Shown here: piece after piece, positions 1 through 10,021 of the stretch
Layout: every line of letters begins with the position of its first letter
How positions within the stretch are numbered: the first letter of the stretch is position 1
Source: Candidatus Phosphitivorax anaerolimi
Lineage (GTDB): Bacteria; Desulfobacterota; Desulfomonilia; UBA1062
Direction of reading: 5' to 3'
DNA: 64,000 nucleotides
NCBI GenBank assembly: GCA_001896555.1
Contig: MPOS01000053.1
Coordinates: 1 to 64,000 of the forward strand
Position numbers and translations under genes: made by a program
The notes under the pieces: model-generated
Told to the model about the DNA's origin: nothing
The model's database searches: none
What the model saw: the letters and a program-made list of their open reading frames with translations, nothing else

Positions 1-212
1 ATATATTTTCAAATCGATTTCAACCATCTTTACCCGCTAAACACCGCTATGCCTTGATGTACAGTCTTTTATCTGCTAAACGTTGGGACAGTAGTGATCA
101 ATAATAATTATGAGGTCTAAAGTATTGATTGACTCAAAAGGAGATCCCCCGCACGAAGGGTGGGGCCTGTTGGCAGCGCTGCTGACCGATATCATCATGA
201 CTATTAATAGTC

Positions 213-911
213 ATGAAGCTGATAGTTTTTATTTCCATGCTTCTCTTTGTTTCGGCAACCGCCTTGTATGCAGGTGATACGTTTGAAGAACCGGCACAAG
301 GCGGCCCGCATCCCTCTCCATGCAAAGGCCCGGAGGACGATCTTTTTGATCAGGATAATTGGACGCTCCAGATCGGAGTAGCCGCGATCACTTCAAATGC
401 GATAGGCGATATCTCGCTTGGCAAGGTCTCGCGGGCCACAGGCCCGGCAGGCGGCGAAATGTACCTTTTCAGTGCGTCTTACACCCTATCTGATCTCGAC
501 TTGGCTATTTTGAACAGGCGGTTTTGTCCGCAACTGGAACTGCCCGTAGTCCTTGGCGTGGTGGATGAGCAGGGGCGAAGCCCGTTTCTCAGCTATAACG
601 CCGGCATCACCTTGAGATGGAAGGATTTTCCGTTCAACCGCGTGGTCTACACCAATTTCGAAAGCGGGATAGGGCTTTCCTATAACGAACACGTTCTGGC
701 TATCGAGCGTGAGCGGCATATGCGCCGGGACCGATCGCACCTGAAGTTTTACTGGCCGATTCAGCTCATGCTCGCGCATCCGAAGTTCAGGCAGCATCAA
801 CTGGCAGTGTTTATACATCACCAGTCGGGCGGGCATGTTTTCGACGTCGGAGGTTCCAATCTGATCGGGATAGGATATCGCCATGTTTTCCGTGAACGCC
901 GACACGATTGA
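213..911 (+). CDS. PagL-like outer-membrane protein (putative lipid A 3-O-deacylase / acyloxyacyl hydrolase family)
   Basis: 232 residues with an N-terminal signal peptide (hydrophobic residues 3-19, ending near ALYAGD), so an exported protein. The C-terminal third contains HHQSGG at about residues 202-207, followed by GGSNLIGIGYR. This resembles the PagL family, whose catalytic His-x-Ser motif (His203-Gln-Ser205 here) precedes the last beta strands and a G-rich GYR strand. PagL enzymes remove the 3-O acyl chain of lipid A in the outer membrane. The match rests on the short motif and the beta-rich, secreted character; the expected acidic partner is not obvious, so catalysis is uncertain. Upstream (1-212) is AT-rich with no gene visible. 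It stands alone, with no operon partner. Confidence 0.5.
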   Translation: MKLIVFISMLLFVSATALYAGDTFEEPAQGGPHPSPCKGPEDDLFDQDNWTLQIGVAAITSNAIGDISLGKVSRATGPAGGEMYLFSASYTLSDLDLAILNRRFCPQLELPVVLGVVDEQGRSPFLSYNAGITLRWKDFPFNRVVYTNFESGIGLSYNEHVLAIERERHMRRDRSHLKFYWPIQLMLAHPKFRQHQLAVFIHHQSGGHVFDVGGSNLIGIGYRHVFRERRHD

Positions 912-1317
912 TGCTTGTTCAGAAGGCGAAATACGCCACCGATACCCAACTCAAGTAACAATCCACGTTCGAGCCATGCAGGAGATCAGCCCCATTCGCA
1001 GGGCAGTCACAGGACGGGCGGTCGAGTGCATTGTGTTCGGCTCGTCCGAGTGAATAAAAGTTATCAAGACACAGCGCCTGGGCATTATTTTTTGTGATCC
1101 GATCATTTATGGGATATTTCTGCGGATTTTAACTATTAATTCTGGATAATGATCCATATTGGAAATTCATTATTGAAATCCATCCCCAAAATAGTTTACC
1201 CTCTTCAAAATCGGCTAACAGCAAGGTGGGTACAGTTGGTTTTGGTCTTATGCAAGGGTCGAGAGCACCTTCCTTCCGGAAGCACTCGAGAAATCCCTCT
1301 CTGAAAGGAAACGCTGC
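912..1317. other. Intergenic region without a recognised gene
   Basis: About 400 bases between the PagL-like gene and the large transglutaminase-like gene. A 60-codon reading frame at 915-1097 has low-complexity, unconvincing translation and no ribosome site. I see no riboswitch or tRNA. The only functional signal is the AAAGGAAA ribosome-binding site just before 1318. Confidence 0.5.
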
Positions 1318-4300
1318 ATGAATCATACGAAGACACGACTCGGTGGATGGGGTGCAGGAGCACTGGTATGGCTTTTCGGATATGCGCCGCTGTGCTCGGC
1401 TCTCACCTTCACGCCGCTCTACCGCGACCACGTCATGGAATCTGCAGTTATGGTCACTGCAGAGGCCTACCCGAATGCAGACGTTGTCATGGTGGACAGC
1501 AGGCACTTCGTGGCCTATGAGGAAGACGGCACCTACGAAGAGTGGTACGAATGCTATGCAAAGATCCTCACCGAAAAGGGCAGGAGAAGGTACAAGAGCG
1601 TCACCTCCTCATTCACCATTCCCTACAACACCACCGAGTTCAAGCTCGTTGAGGTCATCCGCAGTGACGGGACGGTTGGTAAGGTCGACATTGCCTCCAA
1701 TTCGAGCGAGATGGTCGAGCAATCGCAGATGGATGATAATATCTACGATCCCAACAACCGGATCCTGAGAGTGACCATCCCCGAGGTCGAGGTGGGCGAC
1801 ACCGTGCACTTCATCGTATACGACCGCTTCGACAAAGCGCGCATGCCCGGCGTGTTCACCGACTATGTGCTTATGGAGGGGATCGACCCTATCAAACGCT
1901 CCGAATATATCGTGGCTGCGCCCAAGGGCATGCCGCTCAGGAGCATGGCGATCAAGTCGGAGATTCCGGGCACCGTGAGCCACACGCAGGAGACCGCCGA
2001 TGACGGCATCATCTATACCTGGGTGGCCAAAAACGTGCCCCAGACCTATGATGAGCCGCAGATGCCCAAGCTCTACACTCAGGTGCAGCGGCTTCTGATC
2101 AGCACCATCCCCGACTGGGAGAGCGTGTCGCGATGGTACTGGAACCTCTGCAAGCCGCACATAGAGAGCATCACTCCAGAGATGGAAAAGACCGTGCAAA
2201 ACCTGATATCGGGCATCGAAGAGCCCGAACGCAAGATCGGGGAGATCTTTCAATGGGTGTCGCAGCAGGTCAGATATCTGGGCATTACTGTGGAAAAGGA
2301 TGCCCCCGGCTATGAGCCGCACCCGGTGAAGATGACCTTCGAGCGGCGGGCCGGCATCTGCAGGGACAAGGCCGCCCTGCTCGTGTCCATGCTGCGCATA
2401 GCCGGGTTCGACGCCTATCCGGTGCTCATCATGAACGGGCCGAAAAAAGACCATGAGGTGCCGCAGCCGCTGTTCAATCACGCGATTTCCTGTATCCGCA
2501 TGGACGACGGCAACTACATCCTCATGGATGCCACAGACGAGAACACCACCGTTCTGTTCCCGGCATATCTGAATGACCAGAGCTATCTCGTGGCCTCACC
2601 CGAAGGAGAAACGCTCCGCACGAGCCCCATCATCCCGGCCGAGCAAAACATGATGCACATCGAGACCACCGGGAGCATCGACAGAGAAGGCACCCTGAAG
2701 GCCAACACCGTATTCCGTTTCGACGGATTCAACGATAATTCATACCGCGCGTTCTTCTCGCGGCTCTCGGTCGAGGAACGCCAGCAGTATATCGAGAAGC
2801 TTGTCATGAGGACCGCACCCGGAGGTGTTCTCACCTCGTGCGAGATCCTGCCCCGCAACATGCACGACACGTCTGAGCCCATCGTAGTCCGGGCCGGGTT
2901 CGAGGTCAAGGAATGGGCCATCCCGGGCAATGACGCGGTGATGCTCCCCATGATCCGTTTCGGCAGGAGCGTGGGCATGGCGAATGTGCTCATCGGCAAG
3001 ATGGGCCTGAAGACGCGGAGATACCCTTATGTCACCGAGGTGGCGTGCGGGGTCCAGGAATCGCTCAGGATCGATCTGGGCGACTCGGTGGGCGAGGTGG
3101 TGAGCCTGCCCGACTATGAACCGGTGGAAAACCACGGGACCGCTTGGAACATGAACGTGTCCGTCCAGGGCAGGGTGCTGGCCATGGACAACGTCTTCAA
3201 GCTCAAGGTGCCTGAATATTCGCCAGAGGAATACCTCGAGCTCCAGGAAACCCTGAAGATCATCGAGGCGGATTCCCGCAAGATGCCCATCTTCTCGCCC
3301 GCTCCGTCCGCCCCGCTGGTTCAGAGCAAGGCCTGGTACACGTCATCCCGGGACTATGATCCCGATGCCCTCGTCTTGGACGAGCTCCACGAGTATGACG
3401 TGATCGACGACACCACCTGGACCGAGACCCGGCGCATGAAGATGAAGGTGTTCACCTACGCCGGCGTGAAGAACTACAGCGATCTGCGCATTCACTATAA
3501 TCCTGCGTGCGAAAAGGTCGAGGTGCTCAACGCGGTGGTGACATCTCCCGAAGGGGTGCAGACTTCAATCCAAGAGCATGAGATCAACATCATGGACGCC
3601 GACTGGGTCGCGGACGGCCCGAGATATCCGGGCTCGAAGATCATGGTAGTGAGCCTTCCGGGCGTGGATGAAGGAAGCGTCATCGACTATACCATCAAGC
3701 GCACCAAGACCGGACAGCCATTTTTCTCCATACACGGAGAGTCGTGTTATATCGACAACCAGCGAATCGACAAGCGCGTGCGCGAGCATAGGACCATCGT
3801 GGGCCTTGACGGCGTGTTCCGGTATCACGAGCCCATCGAGCAGAAAACCGTGCGTATCAGGGTGCCTCAAGGCATGTCACTCAAGACCGCTCCCTCTCAA
3901 GGAAACGGCCGCCTGTACACCGGTGCCGACCTCCCTGGAGAGGATATTATTTTCAGAACGTTTAGTGACGGCGGCAAGCAGGTCTATGAGTTCAGCGCCT
4001 CGCAGGTGCCGCCTGTGCTCGAGGAAGACTATCTCCCGCCGTGGTACAGCTTCAACCCGGTGGTATTCGCATCATCGGGCGACTGGAAGACATATGCGGC
4101 CCAGGTGGAGAAGCGTCTGCTCGATGCATCCTCTGCAGGCCACAAGGCCCGCAAGACAGCCCGGCTTCTCCTGAAAAAGGCGCAGGGCGAATCCCAGAAG
4201 ATCACGATCATCCGCGACTATGTGATCCGGGGCATCAAGTATATCCGGACCCCTTGGCACGAGATCCCGATCAAATACATCACCCCGGCGGATCAGGTGC

Positions 4301-5277
4301 TCGCGGACGGCTATGGCAATTCCGCCGATCGGGCCGTGCTGCTCCACGCCATGCTGACCGAGGCGGGCTTCAAGCCCGAGTTTGTGCTGGCCTCGTGGGT
4401 GTCGCCCATCAACAGCCTCCAGCAGCCCATGCGCGAATTTCCCGCGCCCCACTGGTTCAACGTGGTCCTGGTGAAGGTGATGACCAAGGACGGTCCTGTC
4501 TACCTCAACGATACCGATCAGTACGCCTCACTGGGGAGCACCAGGTATTCCGGCAATCCGGGGCTCGTGCTCAAGACCGGCCAGTTCGAAACGATCCAGC
4601 CGATCTCCGAGAAGTACGCCGACCGGCGCGATACCGACATCGCCATCCGGCTCCACGAAGACGGCGATATCGTGCTCACGCAGAGGCGCACCTATTATGG
4701 AGATAACTTTGCCGCGTTCAAGAAGCAGTTCTCCGAGATGCAGCCCGAGGAGCGGAAACGCCATCACGAGCAGCTGATCACGTCTATCAGCCATGCGGCG
4801 CAGCCATTCGGCGAGTATGTCACCCGCTATGACGAGTACCCCGGGGTCGAGGAGCTGAGCGTGAAGATCGACTCGTATGCCGTGCGGCAGGATAAGTATC
4901 TCTATCTCAAGGTGCCTGGGCTCATCAACATCCTGGAGGGTGTGACGAGCGATGAGAGGGAAAACCCCCTGTATCAATCCGGCCCGCGAAACGCCCGGAT
5001 TACGGTAGAGGTTACGCTGCCCGACGGCGCCAGCGCTTGCGAGCTGCTCCCCCCAAACGGCTTCCGGGTGCGGATGGGCAAAGACGGCGGCGGAATCAGC
5101 TTCAGAACATCTGTAGACTTCTCTCAGAACGGAAAAACCTGCGAGGTCGTGCGCATCAGCCAGGATGTCGACATCGACCCGGTAGTCGTGCCGGTGTCGG
5201 ATTATCCCGAGCTCCTGGATTCCCAGCGCATCATCTCACACCCCAGGTCAAACCTGATTCTCGTGCGCATGGAATAG
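1318..5277 (+). CDS. Large secreted protein with duplicated DUF3857 and transglutaminase-like domains
   Basis: 1319 residues. A hydrophobic N-terminus (about residues 8-29) looks like a signal peptide. The protein is an internal duplication: DUF3857 (about 60-250) plus transglutaminase-like core (about 280-420), then a second DUF3857 (about 690-880) and second transglutaminase-like core (about 940-1080), with beta-rich DUF3858-like tails. The first core has the Cys-His-Asp triad (Cys348, His388, Asp404). In the second core the cysteine position is Ser1002 while His1045 and Asp1065 remain, so it is probably not a cysteine catalyst. The start at 1318 has a good AAAGGAAA site. DUF3857/transglutaminase proteins are widespread envelope-associated proteins of unknown substrate. 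No co-transcribed partner is evident. Confidence 0.85.
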   Translation: MNHTKTRLGGWGAGALVWLFGYAPLCSALTFTPLYRDHVMESAVMVTAEAYPNADVVMVDSRHFVAYEEDGTYEEWYECYAKILTEKGRRRYKSVTSSFTIPYNTTEFKLVEVIRSDGTVGKVDIASNSSEMVEQSQMDDNIYDPNNRILRVTIPEVEVGDTVHFIVYDRFDKARMPGVFTDYVLMEGIDPIKRSEYIVAAPKGMPLRSMAIKSEIPGTVSHTQETADDGIIYTWVAKNVPQTYDEPQMPKLYTQVQRLLISTIPDWESVSRWYWNLCKPHIESITPEMEKTVQNLISGIEEPERKIGEIFQWVSQQVRYLGITVEKDAPGYEPHPVKMTFERRAGICRDKAALLVSMLRIAGFDAYPVLIMNGPKKDHEVPQPLFNHAISCIRMDDGNYILMDATDENTTVLFPAYLNDQSYLVASPEGETLRTSPIIPAEQNMMHIETTGSIDREGTLKANTVFRFDGFNDNSYRAFFSRLSVEERQQYIEKLVMRTAPGGVLTSCEILPRNMHDTSEPIVVRAGFEVKEWAIPGNDAVMLPMIRFGRSVGMANVLIGKMGLKTRRYPYVTEVACGVQESLRIDLGDSVGEVVSLPDYEPVENHGTAWNMNVSVQGRVLAMDNVFKLKVPEYSPEEYLELQETLKIIEADSRKMPIFSPAPSAPLVQSKAWYTSSRDYDPDALVLDELHEYDVIDDTTWTETRRMKMKVFTYAGVKNYSDLRIHYNPACEKVEVLNAVVTSPEGVQTSIQEHEINIMDADWVADGPRYPGSKIMVVSLPGVDEGSVIDYTIKRTKTGQPFFSIHGESCYIDNQRIDKRVREHRTIVGLDGVFRYHEPIEQKTVRIRVPQGMSLKTAPSQGNGRLYTGADLPGEDIIFRTFSDGGKQVYEFSASQVPPVLEEDYLPPWYSFNPVVFASSGDWKTYAAQVEKRLLDASSAGHKARKTARLLLKKAQGESQKITIIRDYVIRGIKYIRTPWHEIPIKYITPADQVLADGYGNSADRAVLLHAMLTEAGFKPEFVLASWVSPINSLQQPMREFPAPHWFNVVLVKVMTKDGPVYLNDTDQYASLGSTRYSGNPGLVLKTGQFETIQPISEKYADRRDTDIAIRLHEDGDIVLTQRRTYYGDNFAAFKKQFSEMQPEERKRHHEQLITSISHAAQPFGEYVTRYDEYPGVEELSVKIDSYAVRQDKYLYLKVPGLINILEGVTSDERENPLYQSGPRNARITVEVTLPDGASACELLPPNGFRVRMGKDGGGISFRTSVDFSQNGKTCEVVRISQDVDIDPVVVPVSDYPELLDSQRIISHPRSNLILVRME

Positions 5278-5295
5278 CGCGCCATGGATATTTAG

Positions 5296-5327
5296 CCGCG
5301 GGCAGGGGATGATATCCCTGTCCGCGG
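5296..5327 (+). terminator. Stem-loop after the transglutaminase-like gene
   Basis: A long hairpin begins 18 bases after the stop codon; its arms start and end with CCGCGG and pair over about 13 positions including two G-U pairs. There is no U-tract after it, so it may be a weak terminator or an mRNA 3' stabiliser. The rest of the gap (5328-5594) shows nothing else except the GAGGAGG-type ribosome site of the next gene. Confidence 0.4.
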
Positions 5328-5594
5328 TGGGCTCAACCATGTCAATGGCATAGGCGCCGGGGTTAGGCCTGGACCCTATTCCGCTTAATAGCGGCCGCCG
5401 GCATGACCAATCTTGGATCGAGCGCCCTCATATTCAAAGCCTGATTCATCTATCTTTTTCGATATGCCGATGAAAAGATGTGATGTTCCTGGCGGCGCTT
5501 TGGCCGGAGGATGAAATGAGGTCGTTTCCAAAACAGGAGATCATGCACCGGGACCTTTCCGGCAACCGGACGGTGTTGAGGAGGAGCTAGTCCT

Positions 5595-5987
5595 ATGGAG
5601 AGGAGAGCCTTCCCGAGAATACCCGTCCAGATGCATGCCCAGATCGAGATGACGGTCGAGGGTTTCTTCGGGCAGAACGATTCATCACCCCGCGAGCAAA
5701 GTACTATCAGCTGCATGGTGACCTCCATAGATGTCAGCCTGGGCGGATTCAGCGTCAAGGTCCTCCACTCTCCCCTGGATACGGGCAAGAGCTTCAGCCC
5801 TGCGCTGGCATACTTGCTCGTGGGCAAAGACATCACCGCCTTCTTCAAGGACGAACAGGTCACGGTGGAAGGCAAGGTGGTGCGGGTAGACCAGGAAACC
5901 ATGCTCATGGCGGTTGTCATCACCCGGGTTTCCGACATCAACAGATGGCGGGAGATCTGCAGTCAGGCAATCGCTGGTATCATCTGA
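5595..5987 (+). CDS. PilZ domain protein (putative c-di-GMP receptor)
   Basis: 130 residues forming a single PilZ domain. The N-terminal arginine motif RRAFPR (residues 3-8) and the DVSLGG motif (near residue 52) are the two c-di-GMP contact elements of this family. In the family, c-di-GMP binding rearranges the N-terminal loop to alter a partner protein; no partner domain is fused here, so it would act as a single-domain adaptor. A strong GGAGGAG-type ribosome site precedes the ATG. It is monocistronic: the transglutaminase-like gene ends about 300 bases upstream and the next gene is convergent. An HD-GYP-type gene in the same window (12081-13070) suggests active cyclic dinucleotide signalling. 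Confidence 0.8.
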   Translation: MERRAFPRIPVQMHAQIEMTVEGFFGQNDSSPREQSTISCMVTSIDVSLGGFSVKVLHSPLDTGKSFSPALAYLLVGKDITAFFKDEQVTVEGKVVRVDQETMLMAVVITRVSDINRWREICSQAIAGII

Positions 5988-6069
5988 AGTCCGGCCTTGC
6001 TCGGCAACTCGTGTATCACCTTCATGATACGATCAATGGAGAATCAATCCAAATTCATGGATATTCTGT

Positions 6070-7140
6070 CTATTGATCGATCCGTCCGGGCAAAACAGTG
6101 ATTGCATCGGGAGAGAGGAGCAGCCTCACCCGGTCTCCTGAGGCCGGCGCCGGTGTGTTCTGCGGGAGATCGAAAAAGAGCGCCTGCTTCAGGGAAGTCC
6201 TGAACTCCACGTGATAGCTCCTTCCCTTAAACAGGCAGTCGTGCGCGATTCCCTCTATCACGTTCGCATCAGGGGGCGCCGGTTCATCGCTTGGGAGGAT
6301 AACGGCGGCATCGGGCCTGATGAGAACAGTCACCTCCTCATCTCTTTCATGACCGTGGGCGGGCACGTGCATCAGCCCCAGGGGTGTGGCAATTGACGAC
6401 TCGTTCTTCACCCGGCCCTGAACGAGGTTGTTAAGCCCGAGAAACCTGGCGATTTCCGGATTTGCCGGATGCCGGTACAGGCTCTCCGGCGCGTCCATCT
6501 GCGAGATCTTCCCCCTGAACATGACCGCAACCGTGTCCGCGATGGCAAAGGCCTCGGCCTGGTCATGGGTGACCACGATCGTGGTCATGCCGATGCGTCT
6601 GAGGATCTCGCGCAGGTCCAGGAGGAGCTTTTCTCTTAAGACCCGATCGAGTGATCCCAGGGGCTCGTCAAGCAGCAGAAGGCGGGGGTAGGGGGCCAGG
6701 CTTCGGGCAAGGGCCACCCGCTGGCGTTCACCGCCCGAGAGCTCGCTCACGCTCCTCCTGCTCAAACCTTGCAATCCCACCAATGAGAGCATCTCGCCGG
6801 TCCGCTTCTCTATCTCGCTGCGGGGGAGACCGAGCATATGCAGCCCGAATGCGATGTTGCCCGACACATCGAGATGAGGGAAGAGGGCATACTCCTGAAA
6901 CATCATTCCGAATCGCCTCAGGTGCGGCCGGGTATTGCGCAGATCCCGGCCCTTGAACAGGACTGAGCCCTGATCGGGATGCTCGAGGCCGGCTATGATC
7001 CGAAGCAGAGTGGTCTTTCCGCTCCCCGAGGGGCCAAGGATGCACAGAATTTGAGTCTCTTCCATGGCAAGGCTCACCCCGCGGAGCACGGGCGTGTTGC
7101 CAAAGGTTTTGAAGACGTCTTTGATCTGGAGAAAGGCCAT
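6070..7140 (-). CDS. thiQ: Thiamine ABC transporter, ATP-binding protein ThiQ
   Basis: 356 residues. ABC ATPase domain (about 1-235): Walker A GPSGSGKTT near residue 38, Q-loop MMFQEYALF, signature LSGGERQR, Walker B LLLLDEPLG and switch histidine VVTHDQ. A C-terminal extension (about 240-350) looks like the TOBE regulatory domain of PotA/FbpC-type ATPases, making it longer than the enterobacterial ThiQ (about 230 residues). It is the last gene of thiB-thiP-thiQ and starts one base after the thiP stop codon. The thiamine assignment rests on the TPP riboswitch in front of the operon and the ThiB-like binding protein; on sequence alone this could be an iron or spermidine importer ATPase. Confidence 0.85.
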   Translation of the reverse strand: MAFLQIKDVFKTFGNTPVLRGVSLAMEETQILCILGPSGSGKTTLLRIIAGLEHPDQGSVLFKGRDLRNTRPHLRRFGMMFQEYALFPHLDVSGNIAFGLHMLGLPRSEIEKRTGEMLSLVGLQGLSRRSVSELSGGERQRVALARSLAPYPRLLLLDEPLGSLDRVLREKLLLDLREILRRIGMTTIVVTHDQAEAFAIADTVAVMFRGKISQMDAPESLYRHPANPEIARFLGLNNLVQGRVKNESSIATPLGLMHVPAHGHERDEEVTVLIRPDAAVILPSDEPAPPDANVIEGIAHDCLFKGRSYHVEFRTSLKQALFFDLPQNTPAPASGDRVRLLLSPDAITVLPGRIDQ

Positions 7141-7141
7141 G

Positions 7142-8815
7142 TCAGAACTCCCCTCCAGAGCCGGTGCGCAGTTTTTCCAGAAACAGAAATCCCATCGTGG
7201 TCACCAGCATGAGGATCGTGCTCATGGCCATTGCCTGGCCGTAGTTCATGGCCCCGGGCTGGCCGAGGAAACGATAGATGGCAAGCGGTACGGTCGGGAT
7301 CTCGGGCCTGGCGAGAAAGACCGTGGCCCCGAACTCGCCTATGCTCACGGTAAAGGCGAATATCGCTCCCACTGCAAGAGACTTCCTCACCATGGGCGCA
7401 ACCACCTTCCACCACACCTTGCCCGGGGCCGCACCCAGGAGCACAGCCGACTCCCTGATGTGCTCAGGGATGCTCCGCAGACCGGGAAGGATGCTTCTCA
7501 CCACAAAGGGATAGGCCACGAGCGTGTGCGCAAGGGGCACGATGATCGGCGAGGCGCGCAGGTTCAGGGGTGGCTCGTCCAGCGCAACGATATAACCGAA
7601 GCCCAGGGTGACCGCGGAGGTAGCGAGCGGAAGCATGAAGAGCGGGTCGAGCAGTGAGGTGGCGAGTCCGCGGTCCCGGCTCAGAAAGATTGCGACCGGC
7701 AATCCGATGCACAGGGACATCACCAGGGCGGCCAGGGCGAACATCACCGAATATCCGATGGCAGCTACAGGCGGGACATAAAAAACCGACTGGCCGATGT
7801 TTTCGAAGATGGCGCGGTAGTAGAGCAGCGAAACCCCCGAACCCGTTGAAAGGGAGCGGACCACGAGGGCCAGCAGGGGGGAGCCCAGAAACAGGAATAT
7901 GAGAAAAACCGTGCCCCAGACCACGATCCGGTCCCTGTTCGTGACGATGTCACGCTGGGTCGTTTTGAGCGATTCCGGCGTGAAGGGCACCGAGGCGCTT
8001 CTCTGAAGTCTTGTGTAGACCCACATAAAAACGAACATGAAGCAGATCTGCAGCAGCGAGAGGGCGGCTGCCATGGGCAGGTTGAACAGGTGCACGGCCT
8101 GACGGTAGATGGCCACCTCGATGGTGGCATACCGGGGACCGCCCAGGATGAGGATCACACCGAAGCTGCTGAAGCAGAAGATGAATACCAGCAGAGAGGC
8201 TGCCATGATTCCGGGGCGCAGGACCGGGAAGGTGACCTTCCAAAACGCCTTCCAAGGCGAGGCCCCGAGCACCTGTGCCGCGTGCGACAGATCAGGATGC
8301 AGCCGTGACCAGAAGCCCCCTACGATCCTCAAGACCACGGTGAAGTTGTAGAACACGTGGGCCATGAGAATGAAGGCAAGGCTCTGTTCGAGTCGGATGG
8401 GGGGTGAGGAAAGCCCCCAGATGCCCATGAGCCATTCGTTGAGCAGACCCTTATCGCCCAGAAGGGCACTGAACGCGGCCGCCACCACCACGGACGGCAG
8501 CACGAAGGGGACGGCGATGCACGACTGGATCAGGCTCTTTCCCGGGAAGCGGTAGCGGGCAAAAACATAGGTTGCGGGCAGCGCCAGGGCCACGGTCAAC
8601 ACCGTTGACAGCGCGGCCTGCCAGGTTGTGAACCAGAGAACCTTAAGCGTAGAGCCGGTCGAGAACAGGGCGCTGATGGCGCCGGGGTCCCACTGGCCGC
8701 CGGGCGCGAGGCTCATGGAGAATATCTCGAAGAGGGGGTAGAAGTAGAAAACCCCCAGAAAGGTAAGGGGAAGGACGACCAGGAGAATGGCTGCGCGGCT
8801 TCCTGAGGGTCTCAC
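7142..8815 (-). CDS. thiP: Thiamine ABC transporter, fused permease ThiP
   Basis: 557 residues from a GTG start that overlaps the thiB stop codon (GTGA), an arrangement typical of translational coupling. The frame is open further upstream, but that part lies inside thiB and has no hydrophobic character, so I chose the GTG. It contains two tandem MetI-like permease units, each with about six membrane helices and an EAA-type loop (one near LGASPWKAFWKV, one near LGAAPGKVWWKV). This is the two-in-one organisation of ThiP and FbpB. It would form the inner-membrane channel for thiamine or its phosphates, energised by ThiQ. Confidence 0.88.
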   Translation of the reverse strand: MRPSGSRAAILLVVLPLTFLGVFYFYPLFEIFSMSLAPGGQWDPGAISALFSTGSTLKVLWFTTWQAALSTVLTVALALPATYVFARYRFPGKSLIQSCIAVPFVLPSVVVAAAFSALLGDKGLLNEWLMGIWGLSSPPIRLEQSLAFILMAHVFYNFTVVLRIVGGFWSRLHPDLSHAAQVLGASPWKAFWKVTFPVLRPGIMAASLLVFIFCFSSFGVILILGGPRYATIEVAIYRQAVHLFNLPMAAALSLLQICFMFVFMWVYTRLQRSASVPFTPESLKTTQRDIVTNRDRIVVWGTVFLIFLFLGSPLLALVVRSLSTGSGVSLLYYRAIFENIGQSVFYVPPVAAIGYSVMFALAALVMSLCIGLPVAIFLSRDRGLATSLLDPLFMLPLATSAVTLGFGYIVALDEPPLNLRASPIIVPLAHTLVAYPFVVRSILPGLRSIPEHIRESAVLLGAAPGKVWWKVVAPMVRKSLAVGAIFAFTVSIGEFGATVFLARPEIPTVPLAIYRFLGQPGAMNYGQAMAMSTILMLVTTMGFLFLEKLRTGSGGEF

Positions 8816-9870
8816 TGGAGCACGGTCTCTGTCCAGGCCTGTATCCAGGCATCGCGCCTCTTCGCGATGACCTCGGGGTCGAGAATCACTGGCCTGCTCG
8901 CGAGCCGGGCGTGCTTGGTGAACACCTCGGGCAATCGGGCGTTTTTGTTTGCCGGGAACATGAACATCTGTAGCGGGATCTCCTGCTGAAAAGGTGTATC
9001 GAGCAGAAAATCGATCGCCTTGCGCGCCAGCTCGGGCTGCTTTGTTCCTTTGAGGATGCCAACGAACTCGATCTGCCGAAACGCCGTGCCATCGCCTGTC
9101 ATCGCAGCGGTGGGGGCCGTTTCCGGGGGCTGCTCGGCAAAGTACACCTCTGCGGCCGGGCTTGTCGCGTAGCTCACCACCAGGGGCCGCCCGCCCTTGG
9201 ATGTTGCGCTGAACTTGCCCCAGTATGCGTCCTCCCACCCGTCGGTGACCAGGACGCGGTTTTTCTTCAGGGCCTGCCAGTACTCAATGAAGCCGTCCTC
9301 CCCGAAGGTCCCTACCGTGGCTAGCAGAAAGGCCAGCCCTGGAGACGATGTGGCGGGGTTTTCCACCACAAGGAGCCCTGCATATTCAGGACGGGCGAGA
9401 TCGTTCAGGCTCCCGGGCACGGGAAGCCCGGTCTTCTCGAACCACGCCCGGTCGTAGTTCACGCACACGTCGCCATAGTCCACAGGCACAAGGCGGTTGG
9501 TCTTGTCCAGCAGAAGTGACTTATCTATGGAGGCGAGCAGAGGAGAGCTGTAGGGGACGAAGATATCCGCATCAAGCGCCCTGCTCATGAAGGTGTTGTC
9601 CACCCCGTAAAAGATATCGGCCATGGGATGGTCCTTTGAAAGAATGGCCTTGTTGAGCGCGGCGCCCGCATCGCCCGATTTCAAAAAGCGCACTTTGATG
9701 CCGTGCTCCTTCTCGAACCTGTCGAGCACCCCGGTGCTGATGCTGAAGCTGTCGTGCGTCATCACCGTGACCGCCGGCGCCTCTTTCGCGGCATCATCCT
9801 TTGTGCAGCCGGTCAGGAAACATACAGCAATCGGGAAGACGAACAGCAGTGCGATCCTATGTCTCATCAT
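8812..9870 (-). CDS. thiB: Thiamine ABC transporter, periplasmic binding lipoprotein ThiB
   Basis: 352 residues. The N-terminus is a lipoprotein signal with lipobox LTGC (Cys22), so the binding protein is tethered to the membrane. The body is a type II periplasmic binding fold of the ThiB/iron-binding class; the stretches GVDNTFMSRALDADIFVPY and VCVNYDRAWF are characteristic of ThiB-like proteins. It captures thiamine or thiamine phosphates and delivers them to ThiP. First gene of the operon, located about 150 bases beyond a TPP riboswitch and its terminator, which supports the substrate assignment strongly. Confidence 0.88.
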   Translation of the reverse strand: MMRHRIALLFVFPIAVCFLTGCTKDDAAKEAPAVTVMTHDSFSISTGVLDRFEKEHGIKVRFLKSGDAGAALNKAILSKDHPMADIFYGVDNTFMSRALDADIFVPYSSPLLASIDKSLLLDKTNRLVPVDYGDVCVNYDRAWFEKTGLPVPGSLNDLARPEYAGLLVVENPATSSPGLAFLLATVGTFGEDGFIEYWQALKKNRVLVTDGWEDAYWGKFSATSKGGRPLVVSYATSPAAEVYFAEQPPETAPTAAMTGDGTAFRQIEFVGILKGTKQPELARKAIDFLLDTPFQQEIPLQMFMFPANKNARLPEVFTKHARLASRPVILDPEVIAKRRDAWIQAWTETVLQ

Positions 9871-10021
9871 AAATCCCTCGCAACTCTATCAATGATATGA
9901 ATCCTTAAAAGACAAGCCTTCGACCCAGCCTCTCCGCTCAGCAGCGTCAAACAGAACCTAACGTCCTCAAGCCTTTGAAGAAGCGGATCTGAAAAAAGGG
10001 CGGATTCGGGAAGGCAAAACG

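Noticed and set aside
915-1097. 60-codon frame after the PagL-like gene
   Set aside because: No ribosome site and unlikely composition; probably chance.
8816-9238. Upstream extension of the ThiP frame
   Set aside because: It overlaps ThiB coding sequence, is Arg-rich and not membrane-like; the GTG overlapping the thiB stop is the natural start.
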